Origin: Antitrichia curtipendula | Taxonomy: Eukaryota; Streptophyta; Bryopsida; Hypnales; Leucodontaceae | Reading direction: 5' to 3' | DNA length: 64,000 nucleotides | Assembly: GCA_951230915.1 (NCBI GenBank) | Contig: OX579634.1 | Span: forward strand, 11,310,725-11,374,724 | Shown here: positions 45,837-58,294 of the stretch, piece after piece | Numbering within the stretch: position 1 is the stretch's first letter | Layout: each line of letters starts with the position of its first letter | Translations under genes and position numbers: made by a program | The notes under the pieces: generated by a model | Database searches by the model: none | Told to the model about the DNA's origin: nothing | The model's input: only the letters and a program-made list of their open reading frames with translations

Positions 45837-48507
45837 ATGGAGGCAAAGATTGCGGACATTACCCGTTTGTTCCAGAAGTTCAAGACTGCCTACGACAAGA
45901 ACGATGTGGACACCAGCGACACCATTCTTTCCCAGATCAAGGTTCTTCACTTTGGCTGTTCTGGCTCTTGCATAACTGGTAGAAGGTTTTAGCGATTTTT
46001 AGGGTTTCCTGGTGCGAATTAGGGTTTTGTTGGCGTTGGGAGGACATATGGGAGTACTTGTATCACGTGTTTTGTGATCCTCTTGAACTAAGCGGAGGAA
46101 GAAACGATGACGGAGAAGGGAATCCATCTTGTCTTACAGGTGTAATTTTGGTCGTGCAGGTGAAGTTGACAGAGTTGCCTGGTCTTCCTCCTTTGTTTAA
46201 ATCATCCCCAACAGCTGTGCAAGAGCTTCTTCTCGCAAGTATGTGTAGCTACTCCACATCTCTTCTGAGCTCTCGCTCTGTCCAGTTGAATGCGCCATCG
46301 ATCATTGAAAGCCTTTTTGTGGAAGTGCTCCTGAATCTTGCTTTAATTGGATTCGGATTGGCAATCAAACTTCATAATAGAGGAGTAGAGTGTCTCATCT
46401 CCTGGTTATACATAGAGACAAGGACATTATGTTCGAGGTTCTCAAAAAGCACATTTTAGCGTCGAAGCTCTTTTTTGCCTACACGTTTTGACTGCACATC
46501 TCAAACTTCTCCGTGTGCATGGTGAAGATCATTTGCTGTTATTGAATGACCCTAAATATGTGAGATAGAGGTGGTAAGAGACGAGCAAGAAATGAGAGGG
46601 AGTTACAGTATTGCATAGAGTACCTCTTAAACTCCGTACTCTGATACTCGCACCTGCGATTTCTGTATACAGCCCGAAGTTTATGAAGTCCTGGACAGTT
46701 CCGCATTTTCTAACCTAAGCAGCTTGAATGTTTCGGCAGGAGATATCTTTGAACATGCTGTCGTTCTGAGTGTTAAAATGGAGGATCAAGATGCATTTGA
46801 GCGCCATTTTCTTCAGCTCAAGTCGTATTACATCGACACTAGGTATAACGTCACAGCTTAGTCTGCCTAAGTGATTCTCTTTTGTCGTTCTTAATATGTC
46901 TCTCGCTTCACATTAGCATGCTTAAAATATGATGTTTACTTGATTATAACGTTTAGTTTTCTAATTCTGCTCAAACTGGGTGCTGTTTTTCTTCTCGTGC
47001 ATGCATTCCATACTGATCTCTGAACCTTCAAAGCGGGTTGTAGGTTACGATTGCCTAAGTCTTAGTTAGTTGATTTTGACCTAAGATACTTGGTTCTTGG
47101 TCTCATATTCACGTCTATTCCTTTCGAATCTCAGATTCCTTTTAAATTTCTGATTGATTTATTTATACGTCATACTCCCGTATATGTCAACTAGCTGTTA
47201 AAGGATATTTCGTTGAATTGCAGAGGTCTGATTCCTCCATCTGAGCAAGAGTACCCTATTTTAGGCCTCAACTTGCTGCGCCTGTTAGTTCAAAACAGAA
47301 TCGCGGAGTTTCATACAGGTAATATTTGCTTTTCTCTGTGCCCCCAGACCGAGCGACAGTATCACAGTCCACTGTAACGAATTTTCTTTGCATGTGTGCC
47401 TTTACTCTGCATTTGTCTGATTGGATTACGGCGAGAGCTCTTTTGGTTACAGCGGCTAAAGTGATACTTCTTGTGTACATGTTCTAGGTTGCATACTGAC
47501 TGTATCCGGTTTTTCTGGATGGATTTCACAGAGCTAGAGCTTCTACCACCTGAAGCTCACGAGCATACGTGCATAAAGCATGCTGTAGAGCTAGAGCAGT
47601 CATTTATGGAGGGCGCATACAACCGTGTCCTTAGTGCACGTCAAGCGGTTCCCCATGAAACTTATGTGTACTTTATGGACCTTCTTGCTAAGACCGTCAG
47701 GTATGACTAGCTTAGAACCAAATATTTTGTGGTTTTCTGGTTATGACACTTTTATAGCGAAGATACCAGTATGATTGGTGCCGTTGAGTGGCTCTGCGGT
47801 CCAACCTGTACTCAAATTTGTTTTGCCTTATTCCTATTTTTTGTAAATTTTGGTGACAGAAGTGCTGTGAATTTCATTACCGTTTGACATTTAGGTTCAA
47901 AAGCTGGGAAACCTGTTTATAGCAGTGTCCTCTTTGAGGGGCTTTGACAGCCCCTTCCACAGTCCTGTGGCTCTGTGACGAACAAACTAGTTTCCTGAAG
48001 ATTATTGACGGCCTTCTCTTTAAGAAATTGTGGTATTGCCGTCTTTTCATTGCCATGTTTTTTGGTTCTTCACAGGGACGAGATTGCAGGCTGTAGTGAG
48101 AAGGCGTATGATTCATTGGCGGTGGCGGACGCAAAGAAGATTCTGATGTTTGCGTCAGATCAGGAGTTGCAGGCATATGTTCTTGATGTAAGTACTTTGG
48201 ATGCTGGAGTCAATTTTTCCCGCAATTTTTTGGCATTTCTATCTCCAGCTTGTAAGTTGCAGTTTCTGTCATCGTTCACTGTCATCTTAAAATTCAGATG
48301 GTACTTTTATGAGGTTGATAGTTGACAAGAAGAAATCTACGGGAACTTGGGTCGGGTTTTATGCAGGATCATCCAGACTGGGAGATTCGCGGCAGCAGGG
48401 TGTTCTTTCAGAAAGCCAAAGAGCTCGCACCTTGCAAAGAGATACCCTCTCTGCAGCTGATCAATCAAACTCTAGGCTATGCTAGAGAGTTGGAGCGAAT
48501 TGTATAG
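45837..48507 (+). CDS. RPN12: 26S proteasome regulatory particle subunit RPN12 (PSMD8)
   Basis: Seven exons, 45837-45941, 46160-46238, 46740-46842, 47224-47318, 47532-47700, 48076-48187 and 48367-48507, total 804 nt and 267 residues, the usual length of plant RPN12. Recognisable text runs the whole length: LTELPGLPPLF, PTAVQELLLARDIFEHAVVL, YPILGLNLLRLLVQNRIAEF, CIKHAVELEQSFMEGAYNRV, VPHETYVYFMDLLAKTVRDE, FFQKAKELAPCKEIPSLQLI and ARELERIV at the end. It is a lid subunit of the 19S particle with a PCI-like fold in its second half and helps degrade ubiquitinated proteins. Splice phases 0, 1, 2, 1, 2, 0 are consistent throughout. Intron 1 has two telo-box-like AGGGTTT words near 46000-46027. It converges on PSRP1. 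Confidence 0.97.
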
Positions 48508-49324
48508 AATTAGATGGAACTGCAACCCAATTCTCTTGTGCATTTCCCGCTTTTTCCCGAAATACAAGTAGTGTTACGGCAGAAGTTGTAAGCATTTACA
48601 TTCAGTACCTGATCTCTGTATGAGCTATGTAGTTCACAACATTACTTGTTAGAATTGAGACTGTATGCCTCTTTCGTAGTCTATTTTCTCTTTTCCAACT
48701 TGCTCTCAGAAAGCGTTAATGCTTTTTTCCATCCATAAGATTATTGAGCGGCTGCCTTGTATCACCTTTGCAGAAAGAAGAATCTACATTCTTTTTCACC
48801 AGAAATTCGGTTAGTAATGCTCGTCCTCAAAAGGGTAAGCACGGGTGCCCTGTTTATTTAAATATGTTGAGCAAATTCTCTTTGAAAGAACTTCGCAGGT
48901 GGTCCCCAGAGAACAGTTTCCTGTAACTGATTTCATATGACATCCTACGAGATCTAGAAATGTTACCGTATATTGCCAAAAAACTGCTTTAGCGAATTTG
49001 GAGCTTACATATACCGAACTGGATTATTCTGCACAATTTGAGCTTACAACTTCACATTGGAATTTCAGGAAGACTTCGAAGTACAAACTGAGAGACCTGA
49101 GAAGCTCGAATTTAGTCGTTTGAAAAAATCTGCATGCTCACCAAGCTTGTGTCCTAAGGGTACAGACAAGACGCGATCTGGTGCAAGTGTAAATGGTAAC
49201 CAGGAGATATGAACCCATAGTAAATTCTCGCAATGTTGTCTAATACTCAAGTCTTGGCGTTACACCTTGGGAAAAGCTTACAGCAGATCACAGCAAAATC
49301 TAAAGGAGACAGTGAAACTCTAAG
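48508..49324. other. convergent 3' region between RPN12 and PSRP1
   Basis: Should contain both 3' untranslated regions. No further gene is visible; short frames at 48744-48926 (+) and 49065-49250 (-) have no motif. Confidence 0.55.
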
Positions 49325-51683
49325 TCACAGGTTTCGGCTACTTTTGCCTTGTGATGCTCCGTTCCCGGACTCCCAAGACTCATCGTTTCGAGGCACAATT
49401 ATTCCATAACCACCATGAGTTCGCTTGTACAGGATGTTGATCTCACCTGCAAACCACAATCGGAAAAAGTTGACAAACCAGAATCAGAACACAGACATGT
49501 ACCATAATAGAGAGGGGGACCAAAAAAACATCATAAATCATTTGAGATAACAATCTACTCATCGCAGATAATCGAGATTCTACTTTGGACGTCATGAATG
49601 CCGAACTATACATCAGAAGAGGAAGAAGCATACCACTTTCAATATTACGGAAGGCATAAAAGGCATGGCCGATATTGACCAATTGTTCGAGAGCTTCAAG
49701 AGGTTTCATTGGGCGCATTTCAAAGTATTTGGTCCGAACAATCTGCAACAAAATACAAAGCAGGATTATGGGCGCATTTCAATAAAAAAAAGGTCATAAT
49801 ACCCCAAACATAAAACCCCAAGCTCCAAAGTCTGGGATTTTGTTCATTTAACTATTTACCGTAAAACCGCAATTTTCAAATCGAAGAAGCTATAGCTCGT
49901 TGCGTCAATAGAAATTTTTTAAACAAAAACGAAATAAGTGTCTCGTGAAATAAATTGCTGGAGTTGCTGATTTCTCTTTAAAATGTCCACAGCTGAGATA
50001 GAAACGACAGTTCTACAGGGAAGACCATCACAAACAGGAACAAAAGCAATATCTCCGTGTTTGTCCCGGCACGCAAATTCAGGTCACAGATCTCCCTATC
50101 AATGAGCTGTCTGATAAGCACAACAGAGAAAACACGATTCAATAGAGCCTTTACCTCGTCAGGTAAATCATTAGGCGTCCTTCCAAGGATGGGAGCAAGA
50201 TCTACGACTTCATCAGACAGAACTTGTCCAATGCGAGGTGACTGGCGCGACTTCGTGGGTCGCCCGTGGCCTCCATCCTTCTCTTTGATCTTACGAAGCT
50301 TTCTTGAAAGAACGTCAGAAACCCTATCAATACTAGCGTACAAGCTTTCAGCCTCCTCCTCTGACCTTACTACTCCGTGCTTCTTGGTATAGAGAGTGAC
50401 CTGACAAAGATGCACAACATACCGTTGTCAGTTAATTTCATTGAAGGGCTGAATGGCACAAATTTTTACAGTGGTCCTGATACTATTGAACCTTTACAGA
50501 ACCTGACTAGCATCCCATAACAAATTCAGATAGCACGACTGCAGTCTCAAACTAGGATTCCCCGTCGAACAATCAAAACAGTAACCACTCACAAAGTGAC
50601 GACAACGATTTGAACATATCCGTAAAATCACTGCAAGATTTGCAGTTGGCAAGAGTTCATTGACGCATTGAACACTTTGACTTCCGGTTCTGAACTAAAG
50701 AACAGTTGATTACTTTCCAACTAGCATGGATCCCTAATCAGAACTTTGAAAACCTAGAGAGTCCTAATCCATGGTATTACACGTCTTCCACAACACATTA
50801 CATAGTCCTTTTTCGATAGAAGAACGTTCTAAATACTGGACTATAAGAACATGATTTTTCTTCTGCCACGACGATGATAAGAAATATGATTTTCTGCTGT
50901 CACATTCCTAATAGGTCAATCGAAATGCCTGACAATCACATAATTGAGAATTAGAAAAGGAGAAGCATGAAATCGTGACTTTCGAAATTCCTCTCCAAGA
51001 CTAATCTCACCTCACACCTCTGCAGCTTTCCTCCACGCCCTGTCTCACCACCTCGAACTGACATGCGCACGTCCACTTCCTTCACAAGTGCACTCTGGTT
51101 GTGCACGGCATTGCCAACCTTCTCCTCCACATATTGCTTGATGGCATCCGTCAACTGTCACCAAGCTCACCAATATTAAAACTCGGCATAGCCTTTTACA
51201 TCACATACCCCACAAGAACCGCAAGATAGTGATACCCACACTACGGAACGTTATGTAACAACCTGATGCTTATTTGCAAGGGGTCATTTAGGATTTAATA
51301 TCACTCTCAGTCATGTGGCACTTAGAATTGAACCATTACCAGGTTGAATTAATTTATGTACGAAACTATACAAGAACTTAACGAACATTTACCTCCATGT
51401 GCTTGCCTTGGATGATGAGCCTCACACTCGCAAGAGTTCCACCCCAAGCCATACACGTGGTGACCCTCCCTTTCGCCATTCCAATGCCAGCTCTTCCAAA
51501 ATGCGACGGCTCCAAGCAAGCCTGTCCTTGAAAACCCGAATTCAAGCTGGAAACACCGACGGCCAAATCGAGCCTCAAGAACGAAGAGCTTAGACTCCCC
51601 GACCTTCCATTGCTCTGCGGCACCCTCGCACTGCTGCAGCAGCACACACTCGCTGCCTGCCCTGTGGCCAATATCGTCGCCAT
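49325..51683 (-). CDS. PSRP1: plastid ribosome-hibernation factor PSRP1 (long HPF type)
   Basis: Five exons, 51683-51393, 51154-51011, 50400-50155, 49742-49634 and 49446-49325, total 912 nt and 303 residues, the normal length for plant PSRP1. Residues 1 to about 85 form a Ser/Ala-rich transit peptide. The S30AE/HPF domain follows: [52 protein letters not shown] and [12 protein letters not shown] variable linker leads to the C-terminal dimerisation domain, [20 protein letters not shown], then [17 protein letters not shown]. Long HPF proteins bind the decoding centre of idle 70S ribosomes, here in the chloroplast. The C-terminus is extended about 20 residues beyond GGYGII. Junctions are phase 0, 0, 0, 1. 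Confidence 0.96.
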
Positions 51684-53404
51684 TGCCCTTTCGTAGTCCT
51701 CCCAAACAAGAATTCCAAGCAGCCCAAGCCCTAGTCCTCTCAAGCTATACAGAGCACCTTCACATCCAAATACTGCACCAAAAGTACCCGATTCTCAGTT
51801 CCAAGCACCCTATAAGAGTGCCACTAAAAACCTTGCAGCCCCAAACCTTAGAGCTCTTCAATTAATCCACAACCCCTCATCCATCGACTCCCCACACAAG
51901 AAACTGCTGTCAAAATTCACAGCGACTTGTATAGCTGGCAATGTGAAGAGCGGGATGCCCTCGCGCCACAAGGAAAGAAGAGCAGTACGGTACCTGGAAC
52001 CCACGATTTCGAATCCAATGCCTGGAACCCAAGGGAGGCTCAAATGGGGTCGATGGAAGCGCCGTGGCAGGGGGGCACGCGCAGTAGTGGGGAAGAAGGA
52101 ATGAGCGTGGACGGAAAGGCGAGGCGATTGCGAGAGAGTGGGCAAGTCTATCCACCCGGTGCTGAGGTGGCCCGGACTGGGGCGTTACTTACCGGTAGCG
52201 GCTACCGACGGTAGCGTCCGAACCTCATCGCATCTCCACCGACACTCGGCACTGGTATTCACTTCATCGCCTCCCCGCTCATGATATTTTGCTGGCTTCC
52301 ATGCTGTGTTGGAATCAGAAATGAATTTTCGATATTTCCAAAGTCGGAATTGAGGTGGGTACACCCAAAACCGTCACTTTTTGCTACTGAGTCTAGTTAC
52401 TACTATTAGTTACTACTATTAGACTGGTCAAATTTTCATATAATCGTGTTGGCAAGTGAAAGGAGGTTCCAACGCACCAGAGAATGTGGCATTTGGAAAC
52501 CGTATGCAAAAGTTATTAAGGGTCAAAGTTTGTTTCTGAAAGTCCTCCATCCAAATAGGTACATAACTGATTTTGGAAATTTACGCAACCTGTAGATGGC
52601 ACTTTAAGGTCAAGTGTCATTTTGGAGGTGCCTACCTTATACATGAGTGGGGGAAAACTAATACTTTTAGGAGTAACCAAATAGTTCAAGTCCAATGTTG
52701 AAAACAGTTCTCCAAGAAGTTGGAAATTTGCCCTCCCTACTTTCTTTGATTTTTACAAAGAGGTGCCTCTCCTAGGCATCATGCATAGTCGGAGTGATTT
52801 CTTTTCAAGTTTCCAAGGTCGTTCTTAAAACTTGTTGATTACTAACAATGAGAAAGCTATTAATGGAACATCAATTATTCATCCAAATCTTCATATCCAA
52901 AGGATTGGTGATATCATGTAAACTACTTTGAAAAAAATTGGATGATTCTTGGGCAATCCATTGATTACAAATTGGAGAATAATGTGCAACACAATTCCAA
53001 TTTGATTCTCTTTTGTCAAAATCATTACTAGTACACAACAAAATATCGCCACAAATGATATCCCAGGCAAGGTATAATGTGTGCCTTAGTAATGACCCAG
53101 ATTGTATGTTTTGACTTTACAAAAAATTTATACACAAAACTGGGTTGATGCTAACTTGGTAAATTGATGACTAGTTCCTGGGTTAGATTGATTTATCCTA
53201 TTAGTAGGGGCACACAATTAGTGCCATTTACAAAATCTTAACCCTTTAGTTGATGTATGATAACTACACCCAAAATGTCCATGTATCATAGAGAGAAGAT
53301 TTATGTAATTTTTCAAAATATCCTTCATATGCAACAAAGTTCACAATTGGAGCATGTGAAGCGTCATTTGAACAAGAAACTATTCACAAAATTTGGTCAC
53401 TCAA
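51684..53404. other. PSRP1 upstream region, then AT-rich intergenic DNA
   Basis: 51684-52300 is GC-rich and likely the PSRP1 promoter and leader; overlapping long frames on both strands here cancel each other out as gene evidence. A near-palindrome CGGTAGCGGCTACCG lies at about 52194-52208. From 52300 on the sequence is AT-rich, with a CCTACCTTA word at about 52629 that may be the end of an AGGTAG-family element. Confidence 0.5.
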
Positions 53405-53735
53405 GTAGGAGGTCCATGAAGGGCTCTGAAAAGCATCCTCTAACACAAAGGTACAACATTTTGCTTTCTAATTGCACCAACAATGTACACATAGTTAGAA
53501 TATATATATATATTTATATTGTAGGAGGTCAACCAACACCTTTAGTTTAGTGACCACCGCATTTTCAACTTCAAAAATTCATAACTAATTCCATGAAGCT
53601 CCAAAACATATGAAACGACTTGGGTCAAGTTGGATGCCGCTTCCATTTGACTTTCCATTGAAATATTTACTGAAAAACATTTCTAAGGAGTTGAGCCTCC
53701 CCCCAATTTCATTTCCAGCTCTGACTTCCATGTAG
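53405..53735. mobile_element. degenerate AGGTAG-family element
   Basis: The left part GTAGGAGGTCCATGAAG matches the left end of the element at 63411, and the interior shares TTGCTTTCTAATTGCACC, AACAATGTACA and CATTTTCAACTTCAAAAA with it in the same order. The right terminus is no longer recognisable. A (TA)n run at about 53500 has grown inside it. Confidence 0.65.
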
Positions 53736-53766
53736 TCAGTCTCACAATCATACGGAGTGTTGGGAT

Positions 53767-56275
53767 ATGGCAGCGGATTTGCTGGACTTCGACTTCACCT
53801 GCGAGGATTTGTGGAAAGTGGGCAGTTCAAGAAAACCAACCAGCAAGTCAGTTCTTTCACCGACATTAGCCAAAAAAATTTAAAAACTATTCTTGTCAAA
53901 ATAAATATTCCTGCCGTGTGTTTTCTCTCTTTCGAATCTTTCTCCTCACGATTCTGAGTCCTCAATCTTGTCACACAAAGATACTTGCCCCTGTGTGACA
54001 TTTTCAAGTTGCTTTCTAGAACTTAAAAAGCTCGCACTCTTTAACCCTAAACAGTTATATATTTGCCCTATCTTTGTATTTTCTTCTTCTCTTTTTGACT
54101 GGATACAACGCAACTTATGCTGATGAATTTCGAAGCACACTCGCAAAATCACGATTACAATGAAAAATGCTGGAAACCTATTGCAAAAGGGCTTAAAACA
54201 ACCACATGACAAAACTTTGATTTGGTTGCATTTGTATATGAGGATGGTGTTTTGGGGGGGGACGAAGTACTCCTGAAGAGAGAAAGCTTGCATGATCAGT
54301 AGTACGTTGTTTCAATCAAAACCTGCAAGTTCGCGTCAAAGTTGTTGTGCGAAGTGTCAAACCCTAATTAGGGTTTCACAGATAGATTGCCGATTTGAAT
54401 GGGAGACGGGCTTGCAATCCGTGACATGAAAGGTTCAGGGTTACCAAACTAATCGGGAATGGGATGTTGGTGGCAGATGGTACACAGCAACGGAAGTGGG
54501 AACCCATTGCTCCGTGAAGGACTGCTGGGTGACAATCAGTGGCCGTGTTTACGATGTCACGCCTCTGTTTGATTCCAACCCTCCTCTGCTTTGTGAGGTT
54601 AGTTGCATTCTATTCCACGGGCCTCACACAAGTTTTTATGCTTTGTTTCTATCTGCTGGCTACTAAGTTAGTTACCATCTCATCGGGAAACTGCAAGAAA
54701 GACGATTCTGTGTGAAAACTTTCGCAAATCAACTATACGAGCTTTGTTGTATAATGTTTTTGTGCTTGTTGGAAACAACCACCAAATGGAATTCATGATT
54801 ATCAACTACTTTGTACGGATTCCGTAAGAGTTTATTGTTCCGACATGATCGCCAATTTTATGTGGATTCCAATTCTGAAACGATGTACAACCCAACTGGT
54901 ATGCGCATTAGTTGGTCCCATACAGTTTTTTATACAGAATCGTTGTTCGTGGAGTTTCCTGATGGCTACCCCCAAATTTGGAATGCACAACCTCCATAAT
55001 GGAGACTGGTCCAACAAATGTAAGTATGTGTTCAACAACACTCTTCAATCTGTGAAGATGGGCACCCTGCCTGTCATTCAAGTGTGAATAGTATTTGTCA
55101 TTGAGATTCTAAGCCGGTGGAGGCAAGATGATCTGTGCACTACAAATATTGCTTGAAATAAAGTGGCCGACACGAGAAAGCCTTAAGAGCTTACCCTTCG
55201 AGCTTGTCTCCTGATTGTTAATATGTTGTGTAAAACATTTGTGGCCGGATATGAATCAATGGTTGCCGCAGCCCATCATCATGAATGCCGGCAAAGACAT
55301 CAGTCACTGGTTCGAGCCGCGGACGTTCGACAACGACGACGAAAACATCGCCGTGGAGGTTCTGCATTGGTTCCATCCCACCATGCGCATCAACACGTAC
55401 TACACTCCACAGGTACTAAACCCTAAACCCCTTCCCTTCGTCTTCAAACCTGTCCATGTAATCGGTTTCAGTCGTTTCACGTATTTCTATTCATTCCAGC
55501 AGCAATGGCCGAGATCATATTTCGGGAACGAATGATGGGTAGGGTAGGTTTGCACACATCCCGCCCCCGCTTCCACGCTCCGACTTCAACATGGACTATG
55601 ACCCCTGGTGGGTGGACAAGAAGTTTGTGATCGGGAATCTCAGCCAGCGCACCCAATTCATCCGCGTTAAGAACATCCTTCTGGATCACGTCTACGTCAT
55701 GGAGGTTCATCACCTTAAACCCTGAATTCATTTGACATTTCAGCTTCATCTCCTCCAGAATAGATTGGTTTCTGACACAGGAGAAATCCAAAATGTTCAT
55801 CTATGAAATTCTTGAAGAATTCCATAGTTATTGCCTGATGATAGAATTGGACACACTAGGATGCACTTGGAATGGAAATTGGACACGAAAAGGACATTTG
55901 TCCAATTTCCGTAGACACAAAAGGACATGTATCCACTTTTCCATACTGGGTTTCTCCTGTGCAAGAAGAAAAGGGATCCTTGATCCGTCCATTCGAAAAT
56001 TTGAGTGTGATCTGTACATTCAGGTGCCTTCGGAGGAGACGATCAACGAGATCCTGTATCGGTACACGGAGCACAACAAGCATGCAGAAAGCTACGAGTG
56101 GAAGGCTGTGCTGGAGTACGACGTGATGAAGTTCAAAACTCTGGACATGAACAAGACGCTCACGGAGAATGGCGTGAAAGATGAGTCGCAGGTCTTTGGT
56201 GCTGCAGGCATGGAGCTCGATTACTTGCTCCCCGCCATTCACCTCCATTACACCGACGACCTCACCGTTGCGTAA
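53767..56275 (+). CDS. CYB5D1: cytochrome b5 domain-containing protein, CYB5D1-like (cilia-associated family)
   Basis: Exons 54477-54597, 55272-55412, 55543-55704 and 56024-56275 are well supported. They read WYTATEVGTHCSVKDCWVTI, GRVYDVTPLFD, NAGKDISHWFEPRT, INTYYTPQGRFAHIPPPLPR, PWWVDKKFVIGNLSQRT, INEILYRYTEHNKHAESYEW and DYLLPAIHLHYTDDL, in the order of animal CYB5D1. The start is less certain: an in-frame TGA at 54427 means a further upstream exon, and the best candidate is 53767-53846, whose phase-2 donor GTCAGT joins the GGCAG acceptor before 54477. That gives 251 residues. The b5 fold lacks the HPGG haem motif, and the C-terminal half is ubiquitin-like. CYB5D1 homologues are linked to motile cilia, consistent with swimming sperm. 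The acceptor before 55543 has a poor pyrimidine tract. Confidence 0.88.
54358..54375. repeat. 18-bp telo-box palindrome in CYB5D1 intron 1
   Basis: AAACCCTAATTAGGGTTT is a perfect palindrome made of two head-to-head telo-box motifs. It lies in the inferred first intron of the CYB5D1-like gene. If transcription instead begins just downstream, it would be a promoter element. Confidence 0.6.
55873..55909. repeat. short hairpin in CYB5D1 intron 3
   Basis: GGAAATTGGAC and its exact complement GTCCAATTTCC, separated by about 15 nt, give an 11-bp stem. AAAGGACAT words recur on both sides. It is intronic and the stem is too short to be called a microRNA precursor. Confidence 0.5.
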
Positions 56276-57239
56276 CTTGCAGCTTCGATGGTGAGCGTCT
56301 CCATATCCTTGATCAAGTTCAGTACACAGTCCAGCGAGGTCATCAGATTTACAGTAGCTCTTTTGTTCTGCTTTAGCACGTGCATTTCTTACATTACTAT
56401 ATTCGTTGGACAAAATCACTGGCACTTATCTCAGTTCATGGTCTGGTATGTACTACTTGAATATGCTGCAAGGATATGCTTCTAAACTTTAGCATCTCGA
56501 CAGCAAGCGTAAAGTACAGAGATGCGTGTGATTTCAGTATCGGGCACCCAGGGAGATGTTCCACAATTTCTACTTGAAAATAGAATTATTGTTCCAGTTT
56601 GAACTCCTTCATCACAAGATCGAAGTCCATTTTTGAAAGAAAGACCTCTGCCTGCCCTCCCTCTGCAATTTTCTCTCTCAACTCCTTCCAAGACCAATCC
56701 CGAAACCTGGCCATTCCTCCAGAATACTCTCGAAGATTGCCCTGTTTGCCATTGGTAATTCATGCATATCCCGCATAATTGGTGAAGAAGAAGGAAGCAT
56801 TTGAAGCTCAAAGTATAAAAACGAGATGGCCCTCCCACTACCCGAGCTTTGAGGTCAAGCATCTTCAGGAACCTCAGCAAAGACCAGATTTCTACTCCCA
56901 CAAGAAAAATTGCAGCTCATAAATTCTCCAGAGATGAGAGTCTTCACGTATGACAGGCAAATTGAAGACAGGCTCCACAAATATTGAATTTAGCGCTACG
57001 ATTGTGATTTGCAGAGACTGATTCAGATCAACACGCATGTTAAGACAAGAATAACCCGCAAACCCTAACCCTAACCCTAACGCCGCAATACTGTATGCAC
57101 TTGCGACAAGAAATCGAAAGATTCTCACCGTCATAGAAATTTGCATTACGACCTCTCCGCGCTCCGGTGCGACGCTTTCTTGGCCACTGGTGTTCCCTGT
57201 GCCGTTCCCACGGAAGTAAAAGTAATTTTCTATTTTCTT
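56276..57239. other. CYB5D1 3' flank and spacer
   Basis: No supported gene. Minus-strand frames at 56482-56901 and 56892-57287 are long but unspliced and motif-free, and part of the second reads through the telomere-like tract. A plus-strand patch near 56521 reads MRVISVSGTQGDVPQF, faintly like the start of sterol glucosyltransferases, but stops at once. Confidence 0.45.
57058..57082 (+). repeat. interstitial telomere-like (CCCTAA) tract
   Basis: Three and a half CCCTAA units in tandem, the complement of TTAGGG, isolated in non-coding sequence. Confidence 0.85.
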
Positions 57240-57445
57240 AAACCAAAAATAACTCAAAAATTCATAATTTTTCCACCATAGGTCCAAATGTCAGGAAACA
57301 AAGCATGTGCACCCTTGCTTGCCTGAGGGCTTTCAGACGGTACCGAGAATGCAATTGGGGGACATATGGTCTAAGAGATCTCAATGTAACAAATAAAATA
57401 AAGGAAACAAACAAACAAACAAACAGTCTAACTTAAGGTATGGAT
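57240..57445 (-). repeat. fragment of the CATAACTTTCACACC-rich repeat family
   Basis: Shares CATAATTTTTCCACC, TAGGTCCAAATG, AACAAAGC, TGTGCACCC, AGAGATCTCAA, a run of AAAC units and CTTAAGGTATGGAT with the copies at 33090-34400 and 42700-43870. Confidence 0.65.
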
Positions 57446-57992
57446 TTTCGACCTAATTAATCCCTTAAAGACCAAGTGTTCAAATTTCAAACAATGGATG
57501 AACAGATACACATTTCAAACACACAAATATGTGTTTTTTCATCCATGAATTTTTTTAAAGATTCATATGTTAGTTCTTTAACATTTGTACGGTATAGATT
57601 ATGAAGACTTGGCCTTGCAAATATTCTATACTTCAAAGAGGATTGGTAGGCAAAAAATGACCCTTCAAAAATGAATTATGTAAAAAGAAAATGAAAAAAT
57701 CTTCAAAAATCACTAAGATTAGTACTTAATATTTTGAACTTAATAGGAAAATATTCTTGAGAGAATCACAAATATTCCAACTACAATCAATTTTTGAAGG
57801 AGTTTTTAGTTTTTGACTTCAAATTTTACTGAAAAGTGTTTGGTCTTGAATTAGATGATTTAATTGTACAAATATGATTTATAAATCATATTTTACAACT
57901 ATTGTTTCAAAGTCATCACTAAATTATTATTCTAAGTTGTATTTTATAAATACATCTTCACAATCTTGAGGATATGGATTCCTGACAAACTA
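57446..57992. other. AT-rich spacer
   Basis: No gene or repeat recognised. Contains inverted AT-rich words around 57880 (ATATGATTTATAAATCATAT). Confidence 0.45.
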
Positions 57993-58294
57993 GGGTAGTT
58001 TGCTCTGAAAGTGCCCATTGGCTCTTAAAACAATGAGGACACAGGGGTACATTATGTTTTCTTCAATGTACCAACAATATACATTTCAAGAGATGGTCGC
58101 TTTTATCATAGTAACCACTGCATTTCAATTAAAAAAATTTGTAACTAATTCTATGAAGGTTAAAAAAATATGGGTTAGATGCCAATTCCATTTGTCTTCC
58201 TACTAAAAATTTACTGAAAATTCTTTCTAAGGAATTTAGCTTCCTTGAAAACGCAATCAGCTCTTACATGGTCACTTTAAAAGCAGACTACCTT
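57993..58294. mobile_element. AGGTAG-family MITE
   Basis: The left end GGGTAGTTTGCTCTGAAAG follows a TA, and the right end TTAAAAGCAGACTACCT mirrors it. Interior words CACTGCATTTCAA and AACTAATTCTATGAAG are shared with the elements at 53405 and 63411. The expected TA after the right end is not present, so the target duplication has decayed. Confidence 0.7.

Noticed and set aside
51858..52214. Long frames on both strands upstream of PSRP1
   Set aside because: Mutually overlapping frames in a GC-rich leader region, with no domain and no splice sites.
56521..56590. MRVISVSGTQGDVPQF, faintly like the start of sterol glucosyltransferases
   Set aside because: Only about 20 residues, then a stop; no UDP-sugar motif nearby. 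Too short to call.
56892..57287. 131-residue minus-strand frame with a hydrophobic AALGLGLGFAG stretch
   Set aside because: The hydrophobic stretch is a translation of the telomere-like tract.
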